Numbered from the stretch's first letter, positions 1 through 8,520 are shown. The stretch: DNA of 37,799 bases from an uncultured Bacillaceae bacterium (GCA_937958375.1 CALGNY010000060.1:1-37799); one strand, 5' to 3'. Notes: a model not told the origin generated them from the letters alone. Program-made: numbers and translations.

Positions 1-21
1 CTCGATATTTCTGCTTATTGT

Positions 22-243
22 GGTAGTTGAGCGCTCGCTCAATGCCCGCTATTCGAAATTTTCGTCCGTACCGGTGGTTGAGCGCTGGCTCAATGCCCGC
101 TATTCGCAATTTTCGTCCGTACCGGTAGTTGAGCGCTCGCTCAGCACCCGCTATTCGCAATTTTCGCCCGTATCGGTAGTTGAGCGCTCGCTCAGCACCC
201 GCTATTCGCAATCTTCGCCCGTACCGGTAGTTGAGCACCCGTT
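22..243. repeat. 51-bp tandem repeat array (about 4.3 copies)
   Basis: Units beginning GGTAGTTGAG (or GGTGGTTGAG) start at 22, 73, 124, 175 and 226, exactly 51 bp apart, and the last copy is truncated and diverged. Each full unit contains a short palindrome such as TTGAGCGCTCGCTCAA. Because 51 is divisible by three, the array stays open in one frame as a 17-residue repeat, but no convincing ribosome site precedes it. I read it as intergenic repeat DNA rather than a gene. The left flank lies outside the window. From the array to the HD gene at 380 I see no other feature. Confidence 0.85.
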
Positions 244-379
244 CACCGCCACCTAACCAACCTCAAACAGTAAATCTCTAATGATTAGCCAGTCACCATT
301 CGTGAAATAGTTAGGTATAGGATAGCAATTGGTGTCAGACTGTGGTATATTTGACGATAAAAATCGGGAGGAAAACGAT

Positions 380-907
380 GTGAGCTACCTTTCATTGGTG
401 GAAATATTTAAGCATCCGATCACACAAAAATATTTAAGGCGTTCTGGCGTACATCATGCTGTAACCGTTACGGAGATTGCTTGCAAGCTTGCGGAAGAAA
501 AAAATGAAAATCTGGAGCTTGCGACAAAATCCGCGTTATTGCATGATATCGGCCATTTTGAATGGTACCGGGAAGGAAAATGGGATTATGACGAGTACCG
601 GAAACATGATATTCACGCAATCAAAGGGGCCGAGCGTGCACATAAGCTGCTGATTCGTCTTGGTGAAAATCGCATCAAAGCAAAAGAGATTGCGATTGCC
701 ATTTTGCTGCATACAGATTCCTATTTACCATTTTCCGTTGCGGATGACCGATCACCTCTTCAGCAAATCGTGTATGAAGCGGATGAGTTGGATGAATTAC
801 CTGGTGGTGGACACCATTATAAGCAAATGAAAAATGATGAAGCAATCGAACGGTTGACAATCGTCGACGAAAAGGTACGCCAATCGTTTAGAAAAGATGT
901 GATTTAG
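380..907 (+). CDS. HD-domain metal-dependent phosphohydrolase
   Basis: A 175-residue cytoplasmic protein of the HD superfamily, whose members hydrolyse phosphate esters of nucleotides or related compounds using metal ions. A His pair near residue 25 (GVHHAV), the HD doublet in LLHDIGH at about 55-56, and later His and Asp residues (LLHTD, EADELDEL) fit the HD metal site. The GTG start at 380 is chosen because GGGAGG lies at 366-371, eight bases upstream; an in-frame TTG at 329 has no ribosome site. The substrate is unknown. It stands alone between a repeat array and ywpF, in the same direction as ywpF, and may be co-transcribed with it. Confidence 0.85.
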   Translation: MSYLSLVEIFKHPITQKYLRRSGVHHAVTVTEIACKLAEEKNENLELATKSALLHDIGHFEWYREGKWDYDEYRKHDIHAIKGAERAHKLLIRLGENRIKAKEIAIAILLHTDSYLPFSVADDRSPLQQIVYEADELDELPGGGHHYKQMKNDEAIERLTIVDEKVRQSFRKDVI

Positions 908-975
908 TCGAGAAAAGCTTTCTAAATAGATGGCTTTCATTTATAATGTGGATAGATTCAAGAAAGGAAGATTGC

Positions 976-1401
976 ATGAAAACATTTAAGTTAATCTCCT
1001 TGACGACACTTGAGAAAAAAGGCGAAGAGCTATTCAACAAAGAAATCGAATTTTTGGATGGATTGATTATCGATCGGGAAATCGATCGTGATCGATGGCT
1101 TATTGAAAGCTATATGCCTAAATCGTATGAATCGTTCTTTGCGGAAAAGAAAGAGAAGGACAGAGAAATCGTGATGCAAGTGCGCATCACAAAAGCGGAT
1201 AACCCGAAAGCGACCCTCATCGGAAAAGTTCGGGCAATTGAAGATGTAGAAGACGAAATTAGCGTGGTCTTGATTGGAAATATGGTCAACCGAGAGCGTG
1301 AATTGGTGGAACAGACGTTACAAGATTTAATTGAAGCAGGTTATCAAGGGGAGCAGCTGCTTCGTAAATTTAAAGAGAAAAACCAAGAAAGTACTTTTTA
1401 A
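976..1401 (+). CDS. ywpF: YwpF-like family protein
   Basis: A 141-residue soluble protein. The start MKTFKLISL, the DGLIIDRE and RWLIESYMP segments, and a C-terminal half with alternating beta-type strands (VMQVRITKA, ISVVLIGNMV) match my memory of the Bacillus YwpF family, which has no established biochemical role. The ATG at 976 follows AAAGGAAG at about 963-970; an earlier in-frame ATG at 946 lacks a ribosome site. It is followed at once by a strong terminator, so it ends a transcript. The family assignment is from recognition, not a search. Confidence 0.75.
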   Translation: MKTFKLISLTTLEKKGEELFNKEIEFLDGLIIDREIDRDRWLIESYMPKSYESFFAEKKEKDREIVMQVRITKADNPKATLIGKVRAIEDVEDEISVVLIGNMVNRERELVEQTLQDLIEAGYQGEQLLRKFKEKNQESTF

Positions 1402-1440
1402 AACCCTAATCTGAGTGAACCATTCAGTTAGGGTTTGTTT
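1401..1440 (+). terminator. Rho-independent terminator after ywpF
   Basis: The arms AAACCCTAA and TTAGGGTTT enclose a second pairing, CTGA with TCAG, and lead into TTTGTTT. The hairpin begins at the last base of the ywpF stop codon. Confidence 0.8.
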
Positions 1441-1524
1441 GGCTTTGAATGATTGGAAAATTCGTGAATTACATAACAGCCTATTGAATTTTTCAGGATT
1501 TTACCGATAAAAGGAGAAAGTTGT

Positions 1525-2889
1525 ATGCACCCGAACTATCGAAAAAAGTCTATTTTAGATAAATTATCCATTGTACAACTTATCTCACTATATTATTTCT
1601 TGGCAGTGTCGGTCACGGTCGCTTTGCTATCCTTGCCGATCGCCCAAAAACCTGAGGCGAATCTTGGCTTTTTGGATGTCGTGTTTACTTCGGTCAGCGC
1701 GGTCAGTGTGACTGGACTGACGGTTGTTTCGACAGTCGATTCATTCACGACGTTCGGGATCTTCACCTTGGCATTAGCCATGCAAACCGGTGGGCTTGGC
1801 GTTATGGCTTTGGGTACATTGATTTGGATTGTGTTAGGCAAAAAGATTGGATTTAAAGAGCGTCGATTAATTATGGCCGACCAAAATACCAAGTCGATTG
1901 CCGGGATTGTCCGATTGGTCAAAGACATGTTCTTTGTCATTTTGATGATTGAATTGGTTGGATTTTTGATTTTGGGTACATATTTCCTGACGTACTACGA
2001 TTCAGCCTTAGAAGCATTTTATCACGGATTTTTCACGTCGATCAGTGCAACAACCAATGGTGGGTTTGACATTACGGGTGCTTCCATGATTCCTTATCAG
2101 CAGGATTACTTCGTTCAATTCATTACCATGTTGCTGATCATTTCGGGGGCAATTGGCTTTCCTGTCCTGATCGAAGTGAAGGAGTATTTGCAGGTACCGA
2201 AACAAGAGCGGAACTTGAAAAGGTTCTCACTATTTACAAAGCTGACGTCATTGACTTACTTTGTGTTGCTTGCATTTTCATTTTTCGTCGTATTGCTGCT
2301 GGAATTCAATCATTTTTTTGCGTATAAAGATTGGCATGAAACATTGTTTTTCAGTTTATTTCAATCCACAACGGCCAGAAGCGCGGGGTTAACGACAATA
2401 GATGTGAATGAGTTTACTGAACAAACACAGCTTTTTCTGTCGTCAATGATGTTTATTGGAGCATCCCCAAGCAGTGTCGGGGGCGGGATTCGGACAACGA
2501 CGTTTGCATTGGTCATCATTTTCATCATTCAATTTGCAAGGGGCCGGTTCCGCGTAAAAATATTTGGGCGTGAAATTGAAGAGGAAGACTTGTTCAAAGC
2601 GGTCGTCGTTACGTTTTTGGCGATCGTGATGACATTTGGTGTCATTCTCATTATGCGGGTCGTTGAGCCATTTCCGATTTCGAGTATTATTTTTGAAGTA
2701 TCTTCTGCGTTTGGTACAGCAGGTTTGTCGATGGGAATTACGCCTGATTTGACGGTAACGAGCAAAATCTTATTGATGGCATTGATGTTTATCGGAAGAA
2801 TCGGGATCTTGACTTTTTTATTCTCCTTAAACCGAGGACGTCAAGAGTCGACCTACCGTTACCCGAAAGAAAAAATAAATATCGGTTAG
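1525..2889 (+). CDS. Ktr/Trk family potassium uptake channel subunit (KtrB/KtrD type)
   Basis: A 454-residue integral membrane protein, the ion-conducting subunit of a Ktr-type K+ transporter that needs a cytoplasmic RCK partner. Four pore-loop segments carry the glycine positions of the superfamily: SVTGL near 61-65, TNGGF at 177-181, SAGL near 290, and GTAGL near 397. Many hydrophobic helices lie between them, and the length is normal for KtrB/KtrD. The ATG at 1525 follows AAAGGAGAAAG. No RCK gene adjoins it. The likely partner is the KtrC-type gene at 22579, about 20 kb away, as in other Bacillaceae where ktrC and ktrD are unlinked. No c-di-AMP riboswitch is visible in the short leader. 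Confidence 0.9.
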   Translation: MHPNYRKKSILDKLSIVQLISLYYFLAVSVTVALLSLPIAQKPEANLGFLDVVFTSVSAVSVTGLTVVSTVDSFTTFGIFTLALAMQTGGLGVMALGTLIWIVLGKKIGFKERRLIMADQNTKSIAGIVRLVKDMFFVILMIELVGFLILGTYFLTYYDSALEAFYHGFFTSISATTNGGFDITGASMIPYQQDYFVQFITMLLIISGAIGFPVLIEVKEYLQVPKQERNLKRFSLFTKLTSLTYFVLLAFSFFVVLLLEFNHFFAYKDWHETLFFSLFQSTTARSAGLTTIDVNEFTEQTQLFLSSMMFIGASPSSVGGGIRTTTFALVIIFIIQFARGRFRVKIFGREIEEEDLFKAVVVTFLAIVMTFGVILIMRVVEPFPISSIIFEVSSAFGTAGLSMGITPDLTVTSKILLMALMFIGRIGILTFLFSLNRGRQESTYRYPKEKINIG

Positions 2890-2923
2890 ATTTTTGATAG
2901 CTTCTTATGAGGGGGAATCGTTT

Positions 2924-4900
2924 GTGCTAAAGATAGAGAAAGAATTACAGTTGACGATGAACGAGTGGCTGCTGGATCAGTCGGCTGATGCGGTTTTGTT
3001 TATCGATATGGAAGGAAGGATATTGGCGGCAAATGATACGGCCGTGCAATTTTTTCATTTGACAGATGACCGTCAATCGTTTGTCGAGGAATATTTATTT
3101 ATCGAGGAACATTTCACGACGGAAAGTAAAGAGATTGTGTTAACGACAAAAGTAGAGCCGGCCCAAGATGTATTGGTGAAAAGTATGGAGATGGATGGTC
3201 TCATTTGTTTGGTGATCAAAAATAGCCAGTTCAACGAAAAAGAAGGTCTTCTTTCGGCATTGTATGAGAAAGTAGAAGATGGGCCTTCAGAAGGAATCAT
3301 ACTCCATGATCACGGTACGATCGTCGATTGTGACTTTGCATTTGCAAGTATGCTTGGCTATGAACGGAACGAATTGATTGGTGTTTCCATTTTAAAGCTA
3401 ATTCATCCACAAGATCGAGACAAACTGCTTTTCAATACCCAAGTCGCCAACCCGACCCCTTACAGCATACGAGGTATTCGAAAAGACGGTAAAATGGTAT
3501 ACGGTGAAATATTACCCGAAAAAATTTCACAGAATGATAAGAACTTGCGGATTTCAGTCGTTCGCAATGTGACAGAACGTGTATTGAATGAGAAAAAAAT
3601 CGAGTTCATGGCCTATTATGATGAACTGACGGACTTGCCGAACCGGAATTATTTTCAAAAGGTTATCCAGGATGAAATTGGCCATTTGAAAAACAAGCAG
3701 CAGAAGGTTGCTGTTCACTTGATCGATATTGATTATTTTAAACAAATCAATGATACGATGGGGTACCATTTTGGGGACTTATTATTGCAAGCCTGTGCCA
3801 GTCGGTTGAAACATTTGTTGATGGAGGATGTTTTTATTGCACGGATGACGAGTGATGAATTCGTCATTATGCAGCGGAATGTAACCTCGAATGAAGAAAT
3901 TGAGCAGTTTGCACGGAAAATGATTGACCTATTTAAAAAACCATTAATCGTCGATGAATATGAAATCTTTTCAACAGTCAGTGTCGGTATCAGTATCTAT
4001 CCAGATTTGGCAAATACGACAAATGAACTATTGAAGCAGGCAGATGCGGCGATGCATGCTTGCAAAAAAGATCAGTTAAATGGGTACAAATTTTATAAGC
4101 CTTCGATCACAAAAGGCTTCAAAGAGCGGTTAGCTTTGGAGACCGAATTACATAAAGCCATCCAACAGCAGGATTTCGAATTGCATTACCAACCACAGAT
4201 TGATATTCAAACAGAACAAATTATTGGGTTTGAAGCTCTTTGTCGATGGAATCATCCGGAACGAGGGTTTATTCCTCCTACCGATTTTATCCCACTTGCA
4301 GAAAAAACAGGCCTGATTTTAGAGCTTGGAGAATGGGTTTTATATGAAGCATGCCGGCAAAATAAAGCATGGCAAGACATGGGATTACCTAAGGTCAAGG
4401 TTAGTGTAAACTTATCTGCCAAGCAGTTCATTACGAACAATTTAGTGGGGCAAGTGAAGCGGATTCTGCAGGAGACCGGATTGGAACCGGAATACCTTGA
4501 GCTGGAAATCACAGAAAGCATGGCGATGGCAAATGAAGATTATATAATCGAGACGCTGACAGCTTTCCAAGAGCTTGGCGTAAAAGTAGCGTTGGATGAC
4601 TTTGGGACAGGCTATTCGTCATTGCGCTACTTGAGTCAATTTCCTCTAAGTAAAATTAAGATTGATCGTGTTTTCATTCAAGACCATACGCAACAAAATG
4701 CAGCAATCGTCAAAACGATTATTTCTCTATCAAGAGCCCTGAATTTGAGAGTCATTGCTGAAGGGGTTGAACGAAAGCAAGATATGGAATTGTTACTGCG
4801 AGAAAAGTGTGATGAAGTCCAAGGCTATTATTTCAGCAAACCATTACCTGCTGTTCAAGTTATGGATATTTTCAAAACAAAAAAATGGTCGGTATCATAA
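2924..4900 (+). CDS. PAS-PAS-GGDEF-EAL c-di-GMP signalling protein, probably a phosphodiesterase
   Basis: A 658-residue cytoplasmic protein. A PAS-like N-terminus spans about 15-100 and a typical PAS domain about 118-225 (FASMLGYERNELIG). A GGDEF domain spans about 226-385 and an EAL domain about 400-655. The GGDEF signature is degenerate: it reads TSDEF at 309-313, although DIDYFKQIND is intact, so cyclase activity is doubtful. The EAL domain keeps EALCRW at 437-442, NLSAKQF, ELEITES, DDFGTGYSSL and KIDRVFI, the metal and substrate motifs of active c-di-GMP phosphodiesterases. The GTG at 2924 follows GAGGGGG by about nine bases; an in-frame TTG at 2894 lacks a site. No transmembrane segment is seen. 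It ends at a terminator shared with the convergent YjcZ-like gene. Confidence 0.92.
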   Translation: MLKIEKELQLTMNEWLLDQSADAVLFIDMEGRILAANDTAVQFFHLTDDRQSFVEEYLFIEEHFTTESKEIVLTTKVEPAQDVLVKSMEMDGLICLVIKNSQFNEKEGLLSALYEKVEDGPSEGIILHDHGTIVDCDFAFASMLGYERNELIGVSILKLIHPQDRDKLLFNTQVANPTPYSIRGIRKDGKMVYGEILPEKISQNDKNLRISVVRNVTERVLNEKKIEFMAYYDELTDLPNRNYFQKVIQDEIGHLKNKQQKVAVHLIDIDYFKQINDTMGYHFGDLLLQACASRLKHLLMEDVFIARMTSDEFVIMQRNVTSNEEIEQFARKMIDLFKKPLIVDEYEIFSTVSVGISIYPDLANTTNELLKQADAAMHACKKDQLNGYKFYKPSITKGFKERLALETELHKAIQQQDFELHYQPQIDIQTEQIIGFEALCRWNHPERGFIPPTDFIPLAEKTGLILELGEWVLYEACRQNKAWQDMGLPKVKVSVNLSAKQFITNNLVGQVKRILQETGLEPEYLELEITESMAMANEDYIIETLTAFQELGVKVALDDFGTGYSSLRYLSQFPLSKIKIDRVFIQDHTQQNAAIVKTIISLSRALNLRVIAEGVERKQDMELLLREKCDEVQGYYFSKPLPAVQVMDIFKTKKWSVS

Positions 4901-4903
4901 ATG

Positions 4904-4941
4904 AAAACTCCAGTCGGTTCTCTTGCCGAACTGGAGTTTTT
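4904..4941. terminator. Bidirectional terminator between the EAL gene and the YjcZ-like gene
   Basis: AAAACTCCAGT and ACTGGAGTTTT form a perfect 11-bp stem with a further CGG/CCG pairing inside. A-rich and T-rich sides allow it to act in both directions, which suits the convergent genes on either side. Confidence 0.85.
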
Positions 4942-4979
4942 GGATGCCTCAAACGCATTATTTTATTTTGGATCAGTGG

Positions 4980-5129
4980 TTAGCAGTAAAAAGCAGCACC
5001 AACGATGATTAGCAAAATGAACAGTACGACGATTAACGCAAAATTGTTTCCATAACCACAGCCACCTTGAGGGTAACCTTGGTATCCACCAACGTTTCCT
5101 CCACAATGAGATCCTCCAAATCCATGCAT
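4980..5129 (-). CDS. YjcZ-family small sporulation protein
   Basis: A 49-residue protein that is glycine, tyrosine and cysteine rich in its first 28 residues (MHGFGGSHCGGNVGGYQGY), then has one hydrophobic helix (FALIVVLFILLIIVGAAFYC). This is the layout of YjcZ-type small proteins of spore formers, thought to be made during sporulation; their function is unknown. The ATG is placed at 5129 because GGAGGTGA (5143-5136) lies six bases upstream. The gene is short but unmistakable in composition. It sits tail-to-tail with the EAL protein and downstream of the htrA-like operon on the same strand, separated by about 90 bp. Confidence 0.85.
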   Translation of the reverse strand: MHGFGGSHCGGNVGGYQGYPQGGCGYGNNFALIVVLFILLIIVGAAFYC

Positions 5130-5220
5130 ATCATGTCACCTCCATGTTATTCATGTACTGTATACCTATGTTTGATTGGGGTGACGGGGAAGGGATATAC
5201 ACCTAATTCAAGAATATTTT

Positions 5221-6447
5221 TTAATTCGATTCCTCATCATTTTCTTCTGACTCTTCAGAGCTTTCATCATCTTCTTCAGTATGTTCTGTTTTGGACAATA
5301 ATTCACGATTGAGCGATAAAATTTTCAATTGATCGTTTTCGTAACCGACGATAAAGTCTGTCCGAAAATGGTGTGTCTCTTGAATTTCTTCATCTTGCAA
5401 AATCTGATGATCCGACAAAACCGTAAGCTTTGTACTGTCATCATCTCTGATTTCTATCTCTTTGTTGGAAATTTCAATTTCTCCAGATACGACATAACGT
5501 TCGCGAAACTCTGGATAGGTAGATTCTACTTGTTCTTCGCTACCCAACAAGGAATAGGATGTAAAATAATCTCTTAGGTTCAGCGTTTCATAAAAATAAT
5601 CAACAAGATATTCAGCATCTGTAGCGAGCTGTTCATCACTGATCGCTAAGGAACCACTTGGATCTCCATCATAATTCAATTCTTCATCATTCGCTGTGTC
5701 TGACCACATAAGCAATCGTTCATAGACTTGAGAGATTGGTATGCTGAAGCCGATGTCACCTGTCGTCGTGGCAGCTGAGTTAATCGCAACGACCGTTCCG
5801 GTTTCCCTGTGAATCAATGGTCCACCACTATTTCCCCGAGAAATATCCGCCGTGATTTGATATAGGTTTTTATATTCATAGTCATCTACTTCAAACTCAC
5901 TATCTTTTCCCGAAATGGTGCCGATTGTGACTGTGTTTTGAAACCCGTGCGGACTTCCGATTGCGATGATATCATCTCCGATTTCAGGGGTGACACTCGT
6001 ATCAATCGTTAATCCTTCATTATTCGCTAATTGAGGTACACGGATGAGGGCAATATCATCCCGCTCACCGATTCCAATAATTGCACCGACATAGTTTTGT
6101 GCATCTGATGTTTTTACATAGACTTCAGACGCATTTCTCACGACGTGAGCATTGGTGACGACATCTCCTTTATCATTATAGACAAAACCCGACCCGATAT
6201 TTTTACCGAAGGGACCTGTCGTTTCGATCTGGACGACGTGTTTTTCAGCATCGTGGATGATTGATTGTAAGTCATTCTCTTCATCCGGCGATTCTTCATT
6301 TTGTACGACCTCGACCAAATCCGATGAAACACCTAAAGCTTGCTCGCTCCATTGGTTGTAATAAACATAATATAACGAGATCCCAGAAACGAGGACGACA
6401 ATCGTTATAAATATAGGTAAAATGGTATGTTTGGCCCGATACATCAT
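5221..6447 (-). CDS. Membrane-anchored HtrA/trypsin-like serine protease with acidic tail
   Basis: A 408-residue protein. Residues 8-30 form one N-terminal membrane helix, placing the rest outside the cell. About 60-245 is a chymotrypsin-fold protease with His101 (TNAHVV), Asp131 (RDDIALI) and Ser207 (GNSGGPL), all intact, so it should be active. No PDZ domain follows, unlike typical HtrA/DegP. Residues about 270-385 look like a small alpha/beta domain (NTF2-like is my guess), and the last 22 residues are almost all acidic. The start ATG follows AAGGAAG; an adjacent second ATG is possible. It begins nine bases after the zinc-ribbon gene stops, so the two form an operon. A role in envelope quality control or regulated proteolysis is inferred. 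Confidence 0.88.
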   Translation of the reverse strand: MMYRAKHTILPIFITIVVLVSGISLYYVYYNQWSEQALGVSSDLVEVVQNEESPDEENDLQSIIHDAEKHVVQIETTGPFGKNIGSGFVYNDKGDVVTNAHVVRNASEVYVKTSDAQNYVGAIIGIGERDDIALIRVPQLANNEGLTIDTSVTPEIGDDIIAIGSPHGFQNTVTIGTISGKDSEFEVDDYEYKNLYQITADISRGNSGGPLIHRETGTVVAINSAATTTGDIGFSIPISQVYERLLMWSDTANDEELNYDGDPSGSLAISDEQLATDAEYLVDYFYETLNLRDYFTSYSLLGSEEQVESTYPEFRERYVVSGEIEISNKEIEIRDDDSTKLTVLSDHQILQDEEIQETHHFRTDFIVGYENDQLKILSLNRELLSKTEHTEEDDESSEESEENDEESN

Positions 6448-6456
6448 AACACTTCC

Positions 6457-7614
6457 TTATTCATCTTCTAGGAACCACGAGATCCGGTCGATCTTAATGG
6501 TTACTTTTTCAGGCATTTCATAATGGATGTATTCAAATTCCCCGGTTTCATTGGGATAAAGAGTTTCCGGATATAAAAAGGTTTCGTTTTCAGTCAGTAG
6601 TTCGTCTTCTTCATCATACAACGAGTAATTGACCGTAACGGATTGAATCGGCACCGTCGCCACACTCTTTACTTCACCTTTAACAACGATATCTCCATAT
6701 TCGTCCGGTTTGGCTTCCACATGTGTGACTTCGACTGCATTATTGGCATTTTGATCTTGTTCAAGCTCGTATTGACTCAAGGCTTGTTCAATTCGTTGCT
6801 GTTGCTCCGTCTCAAAAGCTACCTTTTGCTTCTGAATGGTAGATTTTAAGTTTTTTAATCGTTCACTTTCCGGAATGTAGCGAAGTCCTTCATCGACAAT
6901 CGAAACGGCTGTTGAAAATTGATTGTCTTGAAGCTTTTCGCTGGCTCTTGAAAATGTATCATTAATCAGTCGATCTTCCATCGCCTGCACGAGTTCTTCA
7001 GGCTTTTCCGAACTGATTGAATTGATCTGCCACAGTAAAATTTTCAATTCTTCAATCGAAGGATTTTCACTGAATTGATGATCGATTTCAGCAACCCTCA
7101 CCTCATCACGTTTGGTGATGATGCGGTCCAACAATCGTTGGGTCACTTCCCCTTTATAAGGAGTCAATTGTTCCTCAGCTTCTCGTGTCAATTGAAATCC
7201 TTCCTGGTAGGAGCCATCTTCAATGAGTTGATCGATGGATTGCAATTTTGATTCGACATCAACGACGACTTCCATGAACGTAGCGGCTATTTCTGCGGAT
7301 TGGTAATTATCTTTCAGCTCTATAGCTTCTTTGAAAGCTTCCAAGGCTTGACCGTAATGACCCTCTTCTGCATGTTCGACTCCAGTTTGATAGGAATCCA
7401 CCGCTTGTTTCTCTTGATGTTCCAAGTAAAAATGCATCAAAATACCACCAATCAGGACAATCAACACAGTAATGATCGGAGCTAACCACCAACGGTTAAA
7501 TCCTTCTTTTTTTGGTATTCGTTTTTCTAAATCAATCGGGAGTTCGGCTCCACAAATTAGACAGTAGTGTTCATTTTTTTCTGTTTTGGCGCCACATTGC
7601 GTACAATATTTCAT
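6457..7614 (-). CDS. Zinc-ribbon membrane protein with TPR-like and FxLYD domains
   Basis: A 385-residue protein. Cys4, Cys7, Cys18 and Cys21 form a cytoplasmic zinc ribbon, and residues 43-63 are a single membrane helix. About 70-270 is helical and TPR-like (TGVEHAEEGHYGQALEAFKEA). The C-terminal 95 residues are beta-rich with VNYSLYDEEDE, the hallmark of FxLYD domains. The zinc ribbon plus one membrane helix plus an extracellular region resembles TcaA-type envelope proteins, though this is not a clear TcaA. It is the first gene of a two-gene operon with the HtrA-like protease. AGGTGA lies before the ATG at 7614. A sensor or scaffold that feeds the protease is an inference. Confidence 0.82.
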   Translation of the reverse strand: MKYCTQCGAKTEKNEHYCLICGAELPIDLEKRIPKKEGFNRWWLAPIITVLIVLIGGILMHFYLEHQEKQAVDSYQTGVEHAEEGHYGQALEAFKEAIELKDNYQSAEIAATFMEVVVDVESKLQSIDQLIEDGSYQEGFQLTREAEEQLTPYKGEVTQRLLDRIITKRDEVRVAEIDHQFSENPSIEELKILLWQINSISSEKPEELVQAMEDRLINDTFSRASEKLQDNQFSTAVSIVDEGLRYIPESERLKNLKSTIQKQKVAFETEQQQRIEQALSQYELEQDQNANNAVEVTHVEAKPDEYGDIVVKGEVKSVATVPIQSVTVNYSLYDEEDELLTENETFLYPETLYPNETGEFEYIHYEMPEKVTIKIDRISWFLEDE

Positions 7615-7801
7615 TCAATCACCTGTCAATGGCCTTTCGTATCCTAGTGTATTTATTTTATCATAGAATCTAGTGAATATTTGACGGACTTCATGGCTAT
7701 TTTTAAAAAGTTTCCACATTCAATACTTCCCTATCTCATACATTTTTTGATATGATATATGGTATAGTATAGGTGGAAGCAACCTTAGGAGGTGCGACTG
7801 G

Positions 7802-7885
7802 ATGGACGTAATTTTAGGAATTGTCTGTTTTATCATTCTTGTCACGTTTATTGGTTATTGCCTATTTGATAATGCCAATCAGTAA
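7802..7885 (+). CDS. Putative 27-residue membrane peptide
   Basis: A 27-codon frame reading MDVILGIVCFIILVTFIGYC and then LFDNANQ. It is nearly all one hydrophobic helix with a short polar C-terminus. A near-perfect AGGAGGTG (7787-7794) sits seven bases before the ATG, and a strong terminator follows 40 bp after the stop, so it looks like a complete small transcription unit. I do not recognise a family. Small single-helix membrane proteins are common in Bacillus, but this could be non-coding. Confidence 0.5.
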   Translation: MDVILGIVCFIILVTFIGYCLFDNANQ

Positions 7886-7925
7886 ATTGGTAATGAAATG
7901 ATTAACACTCATAATAATTAGACGA

Positions 7926-7966
7926 AAAAAAGGTGTGAAATGTTTCAACGTTTCACACCTTTTTTA
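7926..7966. terminator. Strong terminator after the 27-residue membrane peptide
   Basis: The arms AAAAAAGGTGTGAAA and TTTCACACCTTTTTT are perfectly complementary over 15 bp around a 10-base loop. The A and T runs make it usable on either strand. Confidence 0.88.
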
Positions 7967-8006
7967 TGTCCTTTCACGATTATATAGGTGAAAGGGGGTG
8001 GCCGAC

Positions 8007-8225
8007 ATGGCTAGTGAATTTAAATTAGACACGCAGCTTCAGTTGACATTCGAAGCTGGACTCAACGACGACGGAGAGATGACTTTCAAACGAAAAAACT
8101 TCAATCAGGTGAACACGGACGCAGAAGCTGATGCTTTGTATGCAGTATCGATTGCGTTGGCTGATTTACAGACGCACACATTACATCAAGTCATCCGAAA
8201 CAATTCGTACAGCGTTCAAAATTAA
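8007..8225 (+). CDS. DUF1659 family small protein
   Basis: A 72-residue soluble protein: two beta-type strands (LQLTFEAGL, MTFKRKNF), one helix (ADALYAVSIALADL) and a final strand. It fits the DUF1659 family of Bacillales, which is uncharacterised and usually sits beside DUF2922 and YvrJ genes, as here. The ATG at 8007 follows GAAAGGGGG by eight to nine bases; an in-frame GTG at 7998 overlaps that site and is rejected. The DUF2922 gene begins 33 bases after its stop, so the two are very likely co-transcribed. Confidence 0.85.
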   Translation: MASEFKLDTQLQLTFEAGLNDDGEMTFKRKNFNQVNTDAEADALYAVSIALADLQTHTLHQVIRNNSYSVQN

Positions 8226-8258
8226 TTTCTTTAAAAATGAGTGGAGGAGGTGGAGTAA

Positions 8259-8474
8259 ATGAAACGTATCGAGTTGAAATTCCGTAACTTGGAAGGCCGG
8301 TTGGTCACCATTTCGCTGGATGACCCGAAAGATCCAGTCGATGCAGTTGCTGTGAGGCAAGCAATGCAAGAAGTGATTGACCAAAATGTTTTCACATCTT
8401 CTGGTGGTCCTTATGTAAGTATTGAAAGTGCTCAGATTGTGGATCGTACGGTCGAAGAGATTGAACTAGGATAA
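8259..8474 (+). CDS. DUF2922 family small protein
   Basis: A 71-residue soluble protein, MKRIELKFRNLEGRLVTISL followed by a helix (DAVAVRQAMQEVID) and a strand ending ESAQIVDRTVEE. It matches the DUF2922 family, of unknown function. Its strand-strand-helix-strand order is like that of the DUF1659 protein just upstream, so the two may be diverged sisters that pair. GGAGGAGGTGG precedes the ATG. A terminator follows, and then a palindromic repeat element separates it from yvrJ. Confidence 0.85.
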   Translation: MKRIELKFRNLEGRLVTISLDDPKDPVDAVAVRQAMQEVIDQNVFTSSGGPYVSIESAQIVDRTVEEIELG

Positions 8475-8482
8475 TTGATCAA

Positions 8483-8520
8483 GCGACTGAATAGGGGGTA
8501 CCTCTCTGTTCAGTCGTTTT
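8483..8520 (+). terminator. Terminator after the DUF1659-DUF2922 pair
   Basis: CGACTGAATAG pairs with CTGTTCAGTCG (one G-U pair) and is followed by TTTTAATTT. It closes the two-gene unit. Confidence 0.75.

Noticed and set aside
20..256. 78-residue frame with a 17-residue repeat
   Set aside because: It follows from a 51-bp repeat (divisible by three) lacking stops, and there is no ribosome site. It is better explained as repeat DNA.
1441..1524. c-di-AMP (ydaO-type) riboswitch before the potassium channel gene
   Set aside because: The gap is only about 85 bases and lacks the motif. It is too short for this class.
1593..1940. 115-residue antisense frame inside the potassium channel gene
   Set aside because: A shadow of the coding strand; no ribosome site and no recognisable domain.
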